DNA from: Actinomycetota bacterium
Lineage (GTDB): Bacteria; Actinomycetota; Actinomycetes; S36-B12
Length of the DNA: 38,754 nucleotides
Reading direction: 5' to 3'
NCBI GenBank assembly: GCA_029978585.1
Contig: JAPOJD010000005.1
Coordinates: forward strand, 1 to 38,754
Under the pieces are notes generated by a model. The model was not told where the DNA came from. It saw only the letters and a program-made list of their open reading frames with translations, and searched no databases. Numbering within the stretch: the stretch's first letter is position 1; each line of letters opens with the position of its first letter. Both the position numbers and the translations under genes were made by a program. Positions 7,828 to 16,351 of the stretch are shown here, piece after piece.

Positions 7828-8589
7828 CTAGGGCTTGCCCATCCGCACCCAGGCGCGGATGGAGATGTAGGCGCCGACCACGGTGAGGCCGACGATCCAC
7901 AGCAGCGACCACCCCACGGCAGGGGTCACCTCGGGTACGAGGGTGAGCCCGCGCACGGCGTTGGCGAACTGCGTGACGGGGTTTATCCGGGCGAATGCCG
8001 CCAGCCAATCCGGCATCGTCGCCACCGGGACGAACACGCTCGACGCGAAGGTGAGCGGGAAGATCCAGATGAACCCCGCGCTCTGGGCTACCTCGGGGTT
8101 GCGGACGGAGACGCCGATGGCGACGGCCAGCCACGAGAAGCCGAACGCGATGAGCATGAGCAGGATCCAGGCGCCGAGCAGGCCCCAGCTCCACACCGGC
8201 CGGAAGCCCACGATGATCCCCACGATGAAGATCACCACCACAAGCAGGCCCGCGCGCAGGGTATCCGCGAGCACACGTCCGCTCAGGGGGGCCAGTCGGG
8301 CGGTGGGAAGTGAGCGGAGACGATCGGTGAACCCGCTCGCCAGGTCGTCGGAGACGGCGACGCTTGCGGCCGCGGCGGAGAAGACGGCGTTCTGAACCAC
8401 GATGCCCGGAATGAGCAGGTTCACATAACTCACTCCGGGGGGAGTCTGGATCGCTCCTCCGAAGACGTAGACGAAAAGCAGCACGAACATCACCGGCTGG
8501 ATCAGGGTGAAGACGATGGCCTGGGGATTGCGGCGGTAGCGCACGAGGTTGCGGCGCGTGAGGGCCCAGGTGTCGGTGGCGAACTTCAC
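7828..8589 (-). CDS. ABC-2 type transporter permease (DrrB-like)
   Basis: This 253-residue permease has six predicted helices and the ABC-2/DrrB layout. The cytoplasmic N-terminus (WALTRRNLVRYRRNPQAI) is followed by the first helix, LIQPVMFVLLFVYVFGGAI. The segment DLASGFTDRLRSLPTARLAP is the conserved cytoplasmic coupling region of DrrB-type exporters. The late motif RINPVTQFANAVRGL is also typical. It starts with a GTG that overlaps the stop of the ATPase gene (GTGA), so the two are translationally coupled and form one exporter. Relatives export daunorubicin-like drugs, lipids or polyketides; the cargo here is unknown. Confidence 0.92.
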   Translation of the reverse strand: MKFATDTWALTRRNLVRYRRNPQAIVFTLIQPVMFVLLFVYVFGGAIQTPPGVSYVNLLIPGIVVQNAVFSAAAASVAVSDDLASGFTDRLRSLPTARLAPLSGRVLADTLRAGLLVVVIFIVGIIVGFRPVWSWGLLGAWILLMLIAFGFSWLAVAIGVSVRNPEVAQSAGFIWIFPLTFASSVFVPVATMPDWLAAFARINPVTQFANAVRGLTLVPEVTPAVGWSLLWIVGLTVVGAYISIRAWVRMGKP

Positions 8590-9566
8590 GACCGCCGCCT
8601 CCTTCTCCCTCGCGGGGCCGAGGGTTCCTCGGCATCAGCGGTCTCGCCCGCCTCCTCGGCCACGTGCCCTGTGTAGGCGAGGAACACGTCGTCGAGGCTC
8701 GCCGACGCGGTGGAGACGGCGAAGAGGGGCACCTCGCCCACGACGCGCTCCAGGATCACGTCCAGGCCGGCGACGCTGGTGCCCACGCGCACCGAGCCCG
8801 CGACGATGTCGCCGCCGGCCACCTCGGCCAGCCGCGGGAGATCGGCTTCCGACACCGGCGTCAGGGTCACGATCTCCTCGCCCACCGTGGACTTCAACTC
8901 CTCGGGCGTCCCCGACGCGACGACGCGCCCGTGGTCGATGATCGTGATCGATGAGGCAAGCGCGTCGGCCTCCTCGAGGTACTGGGTGGTGAGCACGACG
9001 GTGACCCCGCGCGCGGCGATGGCGCGCACCTCCTCCCACAGCGCATTGCGCGTGCGCACGTCGAGGCCGGTGGTGGGCTCGTCGAGGAAAAGGATCTTCG
9101 GCTCGCCCATGAGGGATGCCGCCAGATCGAGCCGTCGGCGCATGCCCCCGGAGTACGTTCGCGCGACCCGGCTGCCCGCGTCGGCAAGGTTGAAGGACTC
9201 GAGCAGGCGTGCCGCCCGCGCGCGGCACTCGTCACGGCGCAGGCCGTAGAGGGTGCCGGTGAGCATGAGGTTCTCCATGCCCGTCAGGTTCTCGTCCACC
9301 GTGGCGTACTGGCCCGCCACGCCGATGATGTCGCGCACGCGACCGGGCTGGCGGACCACGTCGAGGCCACCCACCGTCACCTCGCCGGACGTGGGCACGA
9401 GCAGCGTGGTGGCCACCCTGATGAAGGTGGTCTTGCCCGCCCCATTCGGCCCGAGGATCGCGTGGATGGTCGCGGCCGGGATCTCGAGGTCGAGGCCGTC
9501 GAGCGCCTTGGTCTCTCCGTAGGTCACCCGGACATCCCGCGCCTGTACCGCCAGTTCGGTCGTCAC
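8586..9566 (-). CDS. ABC transporter ATP-binding protein (DrrA-like)
   Basis: The 326-residue ATPase is of the daunorubicin-resistance DrrA type. It carries Walker A GPNGAGKTT, the ABC signature YSGGMRRRLDLA, Walker B ILFLDEPTTGLD and the family's C-terminal extension (DUF4162-like, about the last 90 residues). The GTG at 9566 (VTTELAVQARDVRV) was chosen because TACGGT lies exactly six bases before it. The frame is open about 70 codons further upstream, but that sequence is antisense to the neighbouring gene. It energises the permease encoded next. Confidence 0.94.
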   Translation of the reverse strand: MTTELAVQARDVRVTYGETKALDGLDLEIPAATIHAILGPNGAGKTTFIRVATTLLVPTSGEVTVGGLDVVRQPGRVRDIIGVAGQYATVDENLTGMENLMLTGTLYGLRRDECRARAARLLESFNLADAGSRVARTYSGGMRRRLDLAASLMGEPKILFLDEPTTGLDVRTRNALWEEVRAIAARGVTVVLTTQYLEEADALASSITIIDHGRVVASGTPEELKSTVGEEIVTLTPVSEADLPRLAEVAGGDIVAGSVRVGTSVAGLDVILERVVGEVPLFAVSTASASLDDVFLAYTGHVAEEAGETADAEEPSAPRGRRRRRS

Positions 9567-9572
9567 GGGGTC

Positions 9573-9578
9573 ACCGTA
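9573..9578 (-). promoter_or_regulatory. Putative -10 box for leaderless drrA-like gene
   Basis: TACGGT, six bases (GACCCC), then the GTG start codon; no ribosome-binding site is needed. Confidence 0.55.
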
Positions 9579-9621
9579 CGTGGCCCCCGGCATGATGGAC
9601 CCCTCGACCCCGGGAGGACCC

Positions 9622-10623
9622 ATGACCCGCACCCCGTTGCAGACCCATCGCTGGCATCCGCCACGAGACCTCGGCCGGCAGGGGCCGTTCGCGCCCAATG
9701 CCCTCCTGGCATCGCTGGAGCTCATGCCGATCCCCGGGAGCGGTGCCGAGGACGTCGCGGTCGATGCCGAGGGACGCATCTACACGGGAACCCGCGAGGG
9801 CTACCTGCTGAGGCTCAGCCCGGATGGCCGCCACGTCGAGCGCATCGCGCAGACCGGCGGACGCCCCCTGGGCATCGAGGTGCACCCCGACGGATCCCTC
9901 GTCGTCTGCGACGCCCACCGCGGCCTGCTGCGAGTGGATCCCGAGACGGGAGACATCACGGTTCTGGTGAGCGAGGTCGAGGGAAAGCCACTCACGCTCA
10001 CGAACAACTGCTCGATCGCTGGCGACGGCACCGTCTACTTCTCAGAATCCTCCCAGCGCTTCAGCCTCGACGAGTTCAAGGGCGACATCCTGGAGCACAG
10101 TTCCACCGGGCGGCTGCTCCGGCGCAACCCCGACGGCTCAGTCGACGTGCTGCTCACCGGACTGTCCTTCGCGAACGGCGTCGCCCTCGCGGAGGACGAG
10201 TCCTTCGTCCTGGTGGCGGAGACCGGCGCCTACTGTGTCACCCGCCTGGACCTCACCGGACCTACGGCTGGACGGCGTTCGCTCATCATCGAGAACCTTC
10301 CGGGTATGCCGGACAATATGAGCCGGGGCAGTAACGGGGTGTTCTGGATCGCGATGCCGACGGAGCGCAACAAATTGCTGGATCAGTTGCTGCCGCGCGG
10401 CGGTGCCCTGCGGAAGGCCATCTGGGCGATGCCGGAACGCCTGCAGCCCGACGTCACGCGAATCGCGTGGGCGGTCGGGATCGATGGCGAGGGCTCGGTC
10501 GTGCGCAATCTCCAGGGACCGGGTACGGCGTACCACTATGTGACCGGCGTCCGCGAGCATGATGGGCGCCTCTACCTGGGTAGCCTCGTCGAACCGGCCG
10601 TGGCGGTGGCCGACCTGCAATGA
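9622..10623 (+). CDS. Strictosidine synthase-like/SMP-30 family six-bladed beta-propeller protein
   Basis: The 333-residue product resembles the strictosidine synthase-like (SSL/APMAP) branch of the SMP-30/gluconolactonase superfamily. Matching features are IYTGTREGYLLRLSPDG for the first blade, CDAHRGLLRVD, DGTVYFSESSQRFSLDEF and the family segment TGRLLRRNPDGSVDVLLTGL followed by FANGVALAEDESFVLVAET. Family members include metal-dependent lactonases and hydrolases, while the Pictet-Spenglerase activity is a plant speciality, so hydrolase or unknown is the fair call. The ATG at 9622 has a GGGAGGA ribosome-binding site; ATG and GTG codons further upstream would overlap the divergent promoter. 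No signal peptide is evident. Confidence 0.83.
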   Translation: MTRTPLQTHRWHPPRDLGRQGPFAPNALLASLELMPIPGSGAEDVAVDAEGRIYTGTREGYLLRLSPDGRHVERIAQTGGRPLGIEVHPDGSLVVCDAHRGLLRVDPETGDITVLVSEVEGKPLTLTNNCSIAGDGTVYFSESSQRFSLDEFKGDILEHSSTGRLLRRNPDGSVDVLLTGLSFANGVALAEDESFVLVAETGAYCVTRLDLTGPTAGRRSLIIENLPGMPDNMSRGSNGVFWIAMPTERNKLLDQLLPRGGALRKAIWAMPERLQPDVTRIAWAVGIDGEGSVVRNLQGPGTAYHYVTGVREHDGRLYLGSLVEPAVAVADLQ

Positions 10624-10644
10624 TCGCGCTAGTGCCCGGGCCGG

Positions 10645-12273
10645 TCAGACCTTGCGGCCCAGGGCGTCCGTGAGGCGCTTGAGCGCCGGGCTGCGGTCCC
10701 CCTGGGGAACCACGGCGCGCACGATCGCCACGTCGTCACTCGCCATCGCCTCGCTCAGCGCCATGTCGAGTTCGTCTTCCGTGTGCGCGAGCCAGCCGCG
10801 CCCGGTGCCGATTACCGCGGGGAGGTTCTCCGGCGCCAGCGCCGGGATGTCATTGAAGGGCCCGTCGAGCATGGGACGCTGCGTTCCGTAGCCGCCGTTG
10901 TCGAGCACGACGACGACCGGCTTCACGCCGTGGAAGGCCGCGGCTGCGATCTCCAAACCCGTCATGGCGAAGGCCCCGTCCCCGACGAGCACAACGGGCC
11001 GCAGGTGCGGCTCGGCCAGTCCGGCTCCCAGCGCGGCGGGTACGGCGTAACCCATCGTGGCGTAGTAGGCACTGGCAAGGCACCAGTTGGGCGCGGAGAG
11101 ATCGACCGACGCGAAGAGCGACTCGCCCGGGTCGACGATGAGTCCGTGGCGTTCGTCGAGGTGCGCGTCCAGGGCTGCGATGACGCGGGCGACCGTCAGC
11201 ATCACACCCGACTCAGGCTCGAATGTCGGCTCGTACGGCGACTCTTCGTGATGCGGTCTCAGGCCCTCCGCCTCGGCCGCGGCGGCAACGGCGGGCAGGA
11301 GCGCCCACAGCGGGACGTGGCGATAGGTGCGCAGGCCGATGGTGACCTCGGTGTCGGATGCCTCGACGAGGCGAGCCTCCTCGCGCCGGGCCGTGAATGC
11401 GCCCATGGTGAGGTCGGTGTTGAGGACGCCGAGGCTGAGGATCAGGCTTGCGCTCTCGATGCGGTCGACGACCTTCTGCGGGGACACCGCGCCCATGTAG
11501 ACGCCGAGCGCTAGCGGATGGCGCTCCGGGAACAACCCCTTGGCGAGGGAACTCGTCGCGACAAGGATCCCGGCGTGCTCGGCCGCCTGGAAGAGGTCTT
11601 GGCCCAGCCCGCGGCGCCAGACCATGGCGCCGACCTGCACCACGGGGCTCTCGCTACCGCGCAGGTGGTCCATGATGTCGTCGACGGCCGCGGCCAGCCG
11701 GGCCTCGTCGACCGGCGGCAGGTGCGGGCGGACGCCGTGCCGCGGGGGATCGATGGGCACCTCGACCATGTCGCGCGGGATCTCCAGGTAGCCCGGTCGC
11801 TGGTAGGACAGGATCTCGGTGAGGACGCGGTCGATTTCATCGGCCGCCGTCGCCGGATTGTCGAGGACGGCCTGCGCTTGCGTGAGGTCCTGGAAGACCT
11901 TCAATTGCGTGTCGAAGTTCTTGATCCGGTGGTGGAGCAGTGCGTCGGTGGCAGCCTCGCGCAGGCCCGGGGCACCGGAGACGACGAGCAGGGGGACGTT
12001 CTCCGCCCACGCCCCGGCCACGGCATTCGTCACCTTGAGGCCGCCGACGCCGTACGTCACGGCAACCACCCCCAGGCCCCGCAGCCGTGCGTAGGCGTCC
12101 GCGGCGAAGGCGGCACCCTGCTCGTCCTCGGTGACGTGGATCGGGAAGCCCTCCTCGTACAGGTCCGCGAAGAGGCGAAGGGCGTAGTCCCCGACGATGC
12201 CGAAGCCGCACTCAACCTTGCGCTGCTTGAGCCGCGAGGCGAGGAAGGACGGGATGGTGAGCACGTCAGCCAC
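10645..12273 (-). CDS. ThDP-dependent 2-oxo acid decarboxylase-like enzyme (pyruvate/indolepyruvate decarboxylase family)
   Basis: This 542-residue protein has the three-domain ThDP enzyme layout. Glu51 in EDEQGAAFAADAYAR lies at the position of the cofactor-activating glutamate. His114-His115 match the HH pair of pyruvate decarboxylases. The ThDP/Mg site is GDG at 431-433 with Asn459. At the position of the catalytic glutamate of Zymomonas PDC (Glu473, in NNYGYTIEV) this protein has Gln465 (DNGGYGTQR), so its chemistry may differ from a simple decarboxylase. Candidate substrates are aromatic or branched 2-oxo acids. The GTG start follows TAGGGT by seven bases, indicating a leaderless transcript. 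The convergent neighbour ends 21 bases away. Confidence 0.85.
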   Translation of the reverse strand: MADVLTIPSFLASRLKQRKVECGFGIVGDYALRLFADLYEEGFPIHVTEDEQGAAFAADAYARLRGLGVVAVTYGVGGLKVTNAVAGAWAENVPLLVVSGAPGLREAATDALLHHRIKNFDTQLKVFQDLTQAQAVLDNPATAADEIDRVLTEILSYQRPGYLEIPRDMVEVPIDPPRHGVRPHLPPVDEARLAAAVDDIMDHLRGSESPVVQVGAMVWRRGLGQDLFQAAEHAGILVATSSLAKGLFPERHPLALGVYMGAVSPQKVVDRIESASLILSLGVLNTDLTMGAFTARREEARLVEASDTEVTIGLRTYRHVPLWALLPAVAAAAEAEGLRPHHEESPYEPTFEPESGVMLTVARVIAALDAHLDERHGLIVDPGESLFASVDLSAPNWCLASAYYATMGYAVPAALGAGLAEPHLRPVVLVGDGAFAMTGLEIAAAAFHGVKPVVVVLDNGGYGTQRPMLDGPFNDIPALAPENLPAVIGTGRGWLAHTEDELDMALSEAMASDDVAIVRAVVPQGDRSPALKRLTDALGRKV

Positions 12274-12280
12274 GCGGAAG

Positions 12281-12286
12281 ACCCTA
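12281..12286 (-). promoter_or_regulatory. Putative -10 box for leaderless decarboxylase-like gene
   Basis: TAGGGT, seven bases (CTTCCGC), then the GTG start codon. It lies in the 21-base gap after the YczE-like gene, so the decarboxylase-like gene can be transcribed on its own. Confidence 0.5.
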
Positions 12287-12294
12287 GACCCTCG

Positions 12295-13017
12295 TCAGGC
12301 TTCGAGCTCTGGATGGACGTCCTCTTCTGCGAGCGGGATGGTCTGGGAGCTGCCCGCGAGCCAGCCGACGAGACGAAGTCCGTAACCCACTGAGGGGCCA
12401 ATGAGCAGCGCGAACAGCAGCGTTGCGAGCCCCACCTTGCCTCCGAGTAGCCACCCGACCGCGAGGACCACTACCTCGATGCTGAGGCGGATGGGAGTGA
12501 CCGCGATCCCGGTGCGTTCATGGATGCCCGTCATGAGACCGTCGCGTGGGCCGGGTCCGAGGTTGGTGGTGAGGTAGAGGCCACTGCCGATCCCCACGAG
12601 GACGATTCCCGCCAGTGCCTGGGCGAGTCGCCAGCCGAACGACGTGGGCGCGGGCAGCACCATGATCATCACCTGCAGGGCCGTGGCGATGACGATGGCG
12701 TTGGCGATCGTTCCCAGGCCCGGCTTCTCTCGCAGCGGGATCCACAGGAGCAGGACGGCGACACTGGTGAAGAAGGTCGCGAGTCCGATCGAGATTCCGG
12801 TGCGCAGGGAGATGCCCTGGGCGAAGACGGTCCATGGGGCGTTGCCGAGGGCTGCGTCTACGAGCATCGCCTCGCCCGTCCCGAAGAGCCACAGCCCGCA
12901 CACGAGGACGACGAAGGTCAGGGGCCCAGTGCGCCAGCGTGAGCCTTCGCTGCGCCATCGCGTGCGCGGGATCGTGCGCGAGGGCACGATGCGGCGCCAG
13001 GCGTCTCCTATCGACAC
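12295..13017 (-). CDS. YczE/YyaS-like integral membrane protein
   Basis: The 240-residue protein has a basic N-terminus of about 30 residues and then five or six hydrophobic helices. NLGPGPRDGLMTGIHERTG is the characteristic loop of the YczE/YyaS membrane protein family; LGNAPWTVFAQGIS near the first helix looks like its internal repeat. The family has no settled biochemical role; Bacillus YczE affects lipopeptide production. It begins seven bases after the stop of the type II NADH dehydrogenase on the same strand, so the two are probably co-transcribed. The GTG at 13017 has a weak GAGGG upstream. Start choice is uncertain by about ten residues. Confidence 0.8.
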   Translation of the reverse strand: MSIGDAWRRIVPSRTIPRTRWRSEGSRWRTGPLTFVVLVCGLWLFGTGEAMLVDAALGNAPWTVFAQGISLRTGISIGLATFFTSVAVLLLWIPLREKPGLGTIANAIVIATALQVMIMVLPAPTSFGWRLAQALAGIVLVGIGSGLYLTTNLGPGPRDGLMTGIHERTGIAVTPIRLSIEVVVLAVGWLLGGKVGLATLLFALLIGPSVGYGLRLVGWLAGSSQTIPLAEEDVHPELEA

Positions 13018-13024
13018 GGCGCCC

Positions 13025-14251
13025 TCAATCGATGACGGCGCGACGGGGACCGATACCCCAGGCGAGGTAGTTCCAGCACCAGTCCGCGACGACGCTCACC
13101 CGGTTGCGACCACCAGCGAGGTAGGCGACGTGGAGGGCCAGCCAGGCAAGCCACGCGGGGGTCCCGTGCAGCCGGATGCCCTGCGGGGTCTCGGCGACAG
13201 CACGCCGCCGCCCGATCGTTGCCATCTGCCCCTTGTCGGCGTACCGGAACGGCTCGAGCAGGCGCCCTGAGACGAGCGCTGCGATATTGCGGACCACGTG
13301 GCGGCCCTGCTGCATCGCCACCGGGGCGACCATCGGCAGGGGAGGATCGCCGTCCTCGGAGAACGCGGCCGTGTCGCCGACGACCCACACGTCGGGGACG
13401 CCGGGCACCCGCAGGAACTCGTCCACGATCACCCGCCGACTCGAGCCGGTGCGCGCCAGGGACGACCACTGCTCCGGGGCCGCGACACCGGCAGCCCACA
13501 CGACCGTCCCGGCCGGGAGGATCTCGCCCGACTTCAGGTGGACGTCCTTCTCGTACATCCGGTCCACCGCACAGTCCAACTTGACGGTGACTCCGAGATC
13601 CTCCAGTTCCTCGCGCGCATGATTGCTCGACTCCTCGCTGAATGACGGAAGCAGGCGCGGACCGGCCTCGACGAGGGAGACACTCGCGTAACTCGCGATC
13701 TCCGGGTACTCGCGGTCCATGCTTCGCTGGAGCTCAGCCACGGATCCGGCGACCTCGACTCCGGTGGGCCCGCCTCCGACAACGACGACGCGCAGCGCTT
13801 CACGAGGGAGCCGTCCCTCCTGCACGTCCTCGTAGGTGCCGAACAGGCGCTGCTTGATGGTGCGGGCATCCTTCAGTGACTTCATCTGGAGGGCGTGCTC
13901 CTCGACGCCCGGGATGCCGAACGTCGTCCCGACGCTGCCCGTGGCGATGATGAGTTGGTCATAGTCCAGGTCCTGGCCGTCGCTCAGGCGCACCCGGTGA
14001 CGCTGAGCGTCGACGCTCACAACCTCGCCACGCACGAAGGTCACGCCCGGGATCGCCGCGCGCACCGGGTAGGCGATGTCGTCCTCGGGGAGGCCACCGG
14101 TCGCGACCTGGTAGAGCAGGGGGCTGAAGAGCTGGTAGGGGTGCCGGTCGACGAGCACGACCTCGACGCCCTTCACGCGATGCGCCGCCTTCGCGGCCTC
14201 CAAGCCGGCGAAGCCCGCTCCGATCACCAGGACCCTCGTTGCGCCAGCCAC
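13025..14251 (-). CDS. ndh: Type II NADH dehydrogenase (NDH-2)
   Basis: This 408-residue flavoprotein matches the non-proton-pumping NADH:quinone oxidoreductase family. The FAD motif VLVIGAGFAGLEAA is at the N-terminus, followed by DRHPYQLFSPLLYQVATG, typical of NDH-2. The second dinucleotide motif VVVVGGGPTGVEVAGSVAEL binds NADH. PDVWVVGDTAAF closes the FAD site, and PVAMQQGRHVVRNI is the quinone-side motif. The C-terminus contains the amphipathic and hydrophobic region expected for membrane attachment. The GTG start has AGAGGA eight bases upstream. The gene leads a two-gene unit with the YczE-like protein. Together with the transhydrogenase it indicates aerobic redox metabolism. Confidence 0.93.
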   Translation of the reverse strand: MAGATRVLVIGAGFAGLEAAKAAHRVKGVEVVLVDRHPYQLFSPLLYQVATGGLPEDDIAYPVRAAIPGVTFVRGEVVSVDAQRHRVRLSDGQDLDYDQLIIATGSVGTTFGIPGVEEHALQMKSLKDARTIKQRLFGTYEDVQEGRLPREALRVVVVGGGPTGVEVAGSVAELQRSMDREYPEIASYASVSLVEAGPRLLPSFSEESSNHAREELEDLGVTVKLDCAVDRMYEKDVHLKSGEILPAGTVVWAAGVAAPEQWSSLARTGSSRRVIVDEFLRVPGVPDVWVVGDTAAFSEDGDPPLPMVAPVAMQQGRHVVRNIAALVSGRLLEPFRYADKGQMATIGRRRAVAETPQGIRLHGTPAWLAWLALHVAYLAGGRNRVSVVADWCWNYLAWGIGPRRAVID

Positions 14252-14280
14252 GTGCGCATCCTCTCAGCAGAAGCCCGATG

Positions 14281-14745
14281 TCACGACCGGGGACAGACCT
14301 CCCCCGGCGTCGACGCGGGGGAACTCCCCTTGGCGAGCGCGAGATAGAGATTCGCGCAGTTGGCCGCGACGTCGGGACTCACCTTCGCGGCATCGCCCAG
14401 GATGAGAAGCGCCGCATCGACACCTTCAGCCTCCTTGACAGCCTGCAGTTGCGGCAGGACTTGGTCGTAGGCAGAGATGGACGCGGCGGCCGTCGGCGGG
14501 GCACTCAGCCGCGCAATCTCGTCCTCGGAGAGTTCGGGTACGTTGATGCCGTGACGATGGGCTTGGGCGGCGACCACCTCCTTGACCGACGGCAGGTCAT
14601 CCACAGCGGCGTCGTCTGAGGAACGCCACGCACCGATGAGCAGGAGGGCGGCGACGGCAAGGCACACCAGCGCCACGCCGCCCGCGACGATGCCGCCCGC
14701 CCTCTCCACGATTCGATGGTCCCCTTGAGCGCGCTGACTGTCCAC
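14281..14745 (-). CDS. Hypothetical single-pass membrane protein
   Basis: I do not recognise this 154-residue protein. A hydrophobic helix at about residues 15-41 (GGIVAGGVALVCLAVAALLL in part) is followed by an acidic, alanine-rich extracytoplasmic region. That region contains LPSVKEVVAAQAHRHGINVP and ends in a short segment with two cysteines (ANCANLY and GEVCPRS). It lies upstream of ndh on the same strand, 29 bases from the ndh start. The GTG at 14745 is the longest reasonable start, with GGAG ten bases before it; a GTG at 14709, directly before the helix, is an alternative. It is divergent from the MFS gene. Confidence 0.65.
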   Translation of the reverse strand: MDSQRAQGDHRIVERAGGIVAGGVALVCLAVAALLLIGAWRSSDDAAVDDLPSVKEVVAAQAHRHGINVPELSEDEIARLSAPPTAAASISAYDQVLPQLQAVKEAEGVDAALLILGDAAKVSPDVAANCANLYLALAKGSSPASTPGEVCPRS

Positions 14746-14782
14746 TCGCGCCGGGCTCCGAGGGAATCAGGGCCCTGCGGCG

Positions 14783-14788
14783 TAGTGT
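14783..14788 (+). promoter_or_regulatory. Putative -10 box for leaderless MFS gene
   Basis: TAGTGT, eight bases, then the GTG at 14797. There is no ribosome-binding site upstream of that GTG. Confidence 0.45.
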
Positions 14789-14796
14789 CCTGTCCC

Positions 14797-16326
14797 GTGA
14801 CCGAGGCCAAGGTGGAAACGCAGGCGTACCCGCGCAGGTGGTGGAGTCTCGTCGGACTCTGCCTCGTGACGGCCCTGGTCTGGGTGACCGCCAGCGATAT
14901 CAGCATCGCCCTGCCGACCATCGGGCGCGAGCTGGGCGGCAGCATGGACAGCCTCCAGTGGGCGGTCAACGGCTACTTCCTCGCCGGAGCATTCATCATC
15001 GTGGGAGGTCGCCTCGGCGACATCTACGGACGTCGCCTCATCTTCGTCATCGGTACAGCCCTGGTCATGATCGGCTCGGTCGTGGCGGGGATCGCGCCCA
15101 GTTCCATGATCCTCATCGCCGGCCGGGTCATCGAGGGTCTCGGTGCCGCGCTGATCCTGCCGACCGCGCTGTCCACGATCGCGGTCATCTTCACCGGCAA
15201 GCAGCGCGACACCGCCATCGCGGCGTGGATTGCCGTGTGCTGGGGAGCTCAGGCTTTCGGGCCCCTTGTCGGCGGGCTCGTCGTCGACAGCCTCGGGTGG
15301 CGCTGGCTGTTCTGGCTCAACCTCCCGATCGCGGCCGGAGCCATCGCCCTCATCTGGTGGTCGACGCCGGAGACCCGCGATTCGGGGGCCGACCGCCGCA
15401 TCGACTACCTCGGGGTCCTCACGCTCGTCGGCGGCATCTTCGTCATGTCCTACGCCCTGGTGCAGGCCGACACTCTCCCCATTCCCGCCTTCCTGGGGCT
15501 GCTCGGCCTGTCCGTGCTCATCCTGGTCCTGTTCGTGGTCATCGAGCGACGGGTCTCCACGCCGATCGTCGTCCTGTCCATCTTCCGCAAGGTGCGATTC
15601 GACGGCGCGGTCCTGTCGAACCTCATCGCGAACTTCGTCTTCGGCGCGGTGATCTTCTTCATGGCGCTCTACCTGCAGGTCGTGGAGGGCTACGGCCCGT
15701 TGCAGGCCGGGCTGCTGCTCCTGCCCGCGACCATCCCCATCCTCATCATCAATCCACTCGGCACGTGGCTCGGTCAGCGACTCGGCGCGCGCTGGCCGAC
15801 CGCGGCCGGAATGGTGCTGCTCGCGATCGCGGCATTCCTGCTCACCGATCTGAGCGGGGTCTACAGCTCGGCGATCATGCCGTTCATCCTCATCGGCGCC
15901 GGCATCGGCCTGCAGATCACCCCGTGCGCCGTCACCGCGGTGGAGGATCCCGGCGATGCAGGTGAGGGTGTCGCATCAGGCATCTTCAAGGCCGCGTCGA
16001 TGATCGGCGGCTCGCTCGGTGTCGCAGTGGCGACAGCGGTGTTCCAGTCCGACGCTCGCTCGCAGGTCACCACCCTGCTCCAGTCGCCAACGGCGGACAC
16101 GATGGAGAAGGTCATCTCCACGCTCACCGGGGGGCTCTCGGTCCGAGACCTTGCCTCGGTGGTCCCCGGCGACGCTCAGGCCCTCGTGGACCAGGTGTTC
16201 GAGCATGCGGTGGGCCGGGCCATGTGGCCCTCCATTGCCGTCTCGATCCTCGGCGTCATCATCGCGCTGGTGCTACTACGCCAGCGCCGCGAGCCGGGAG
16301 CCAGCACCGACCGGCTGGAATCCTGA
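14797..16326 (+). CDS. MFS multidrug exporter, DHA2 (EmrB/QacA) family, 14 TM
   Basis: The 509-residue protein has about 14 hydrophobic helices, as expected for drug:H+ antiporters of the DHA2 group. Motif A is GGRLGDIYGRRLIFVIG between helices 2 and 3. The antiporter motif C is AQAFGPLVGGLVVDSLGWRW in helix 5. The first helix contains TASDISIALPTIGREL, with the acidic residue typical of this group. The GTG start at 14797 (VTEAKVETQAYPRR) follows a TAGTGT box. Substrate is unknown; no regulator sits directly beside it. Confidence 0.92.
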   Translation: MTEAKVETQAYPRRWWSLVGLCLVTALVWVTASDISIALPTIGRELGGSMDSLQWAVNGYFLAGAFIIVGGRLGDIYGRRLIFVIGTALVMIGSVVAGIAPSSMILIAGRVIEGLGAALILPTALSTIAVIFTGKQRDTAIAAWIAVCWGAQAFGPLVGGLVVDSLGWRWLFWLNLPIAAGAIALIWWSTPETRDSGADRRIDYLGVLTLVGGIFVMSYALVQADTLPIPAFLGLLGLSVLILVLFVVIERRVSTPIVVLSIFRKVRFDGAVLSNLIANFVFGAVIFFMALYLQVVEGYGPLQAGLLLLPATIPILIINPLGTWLGQRLGARWPTAAGMVLLAIAAFLLTDLSGVYSSAIMPFILIGAGIGLQITPCAVTAVEDPGDAGEGVASGIFKAASMIGGSLGVAVATAVFQSDARSQVTTLLQSPTADTMEKVISTLTGGLSVRDLASVVPGDAQALVDQVFEHAVGRAMWPSIAVSILGVIIALVLLRQRREPGASTDRLES

Positions 16327-16349
16327 CCGGGCCGGTGCCGTCGGCCGGG
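16327..16349. terminator. Imperfect hairpin between convergent MFS and helD
   Basis: CCGGGCCG and CGGCCGGG pair over seven of eight positions around a 7-base loop, directly after the MFS stop and just before the helD stop. There is no T-run, so this would be an unusual or Rho-assisted bidirectional terminator. Confidence 0.35.
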
Positions 16350-16351
16350 AA

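Noticed and set aside
10624-10644. Terminator between the propeller protein and the decarboxylase-like gene
   Set aside because: Only a short GCCCGGGC self-complementary stretch is present, without a usable loop or T-run.
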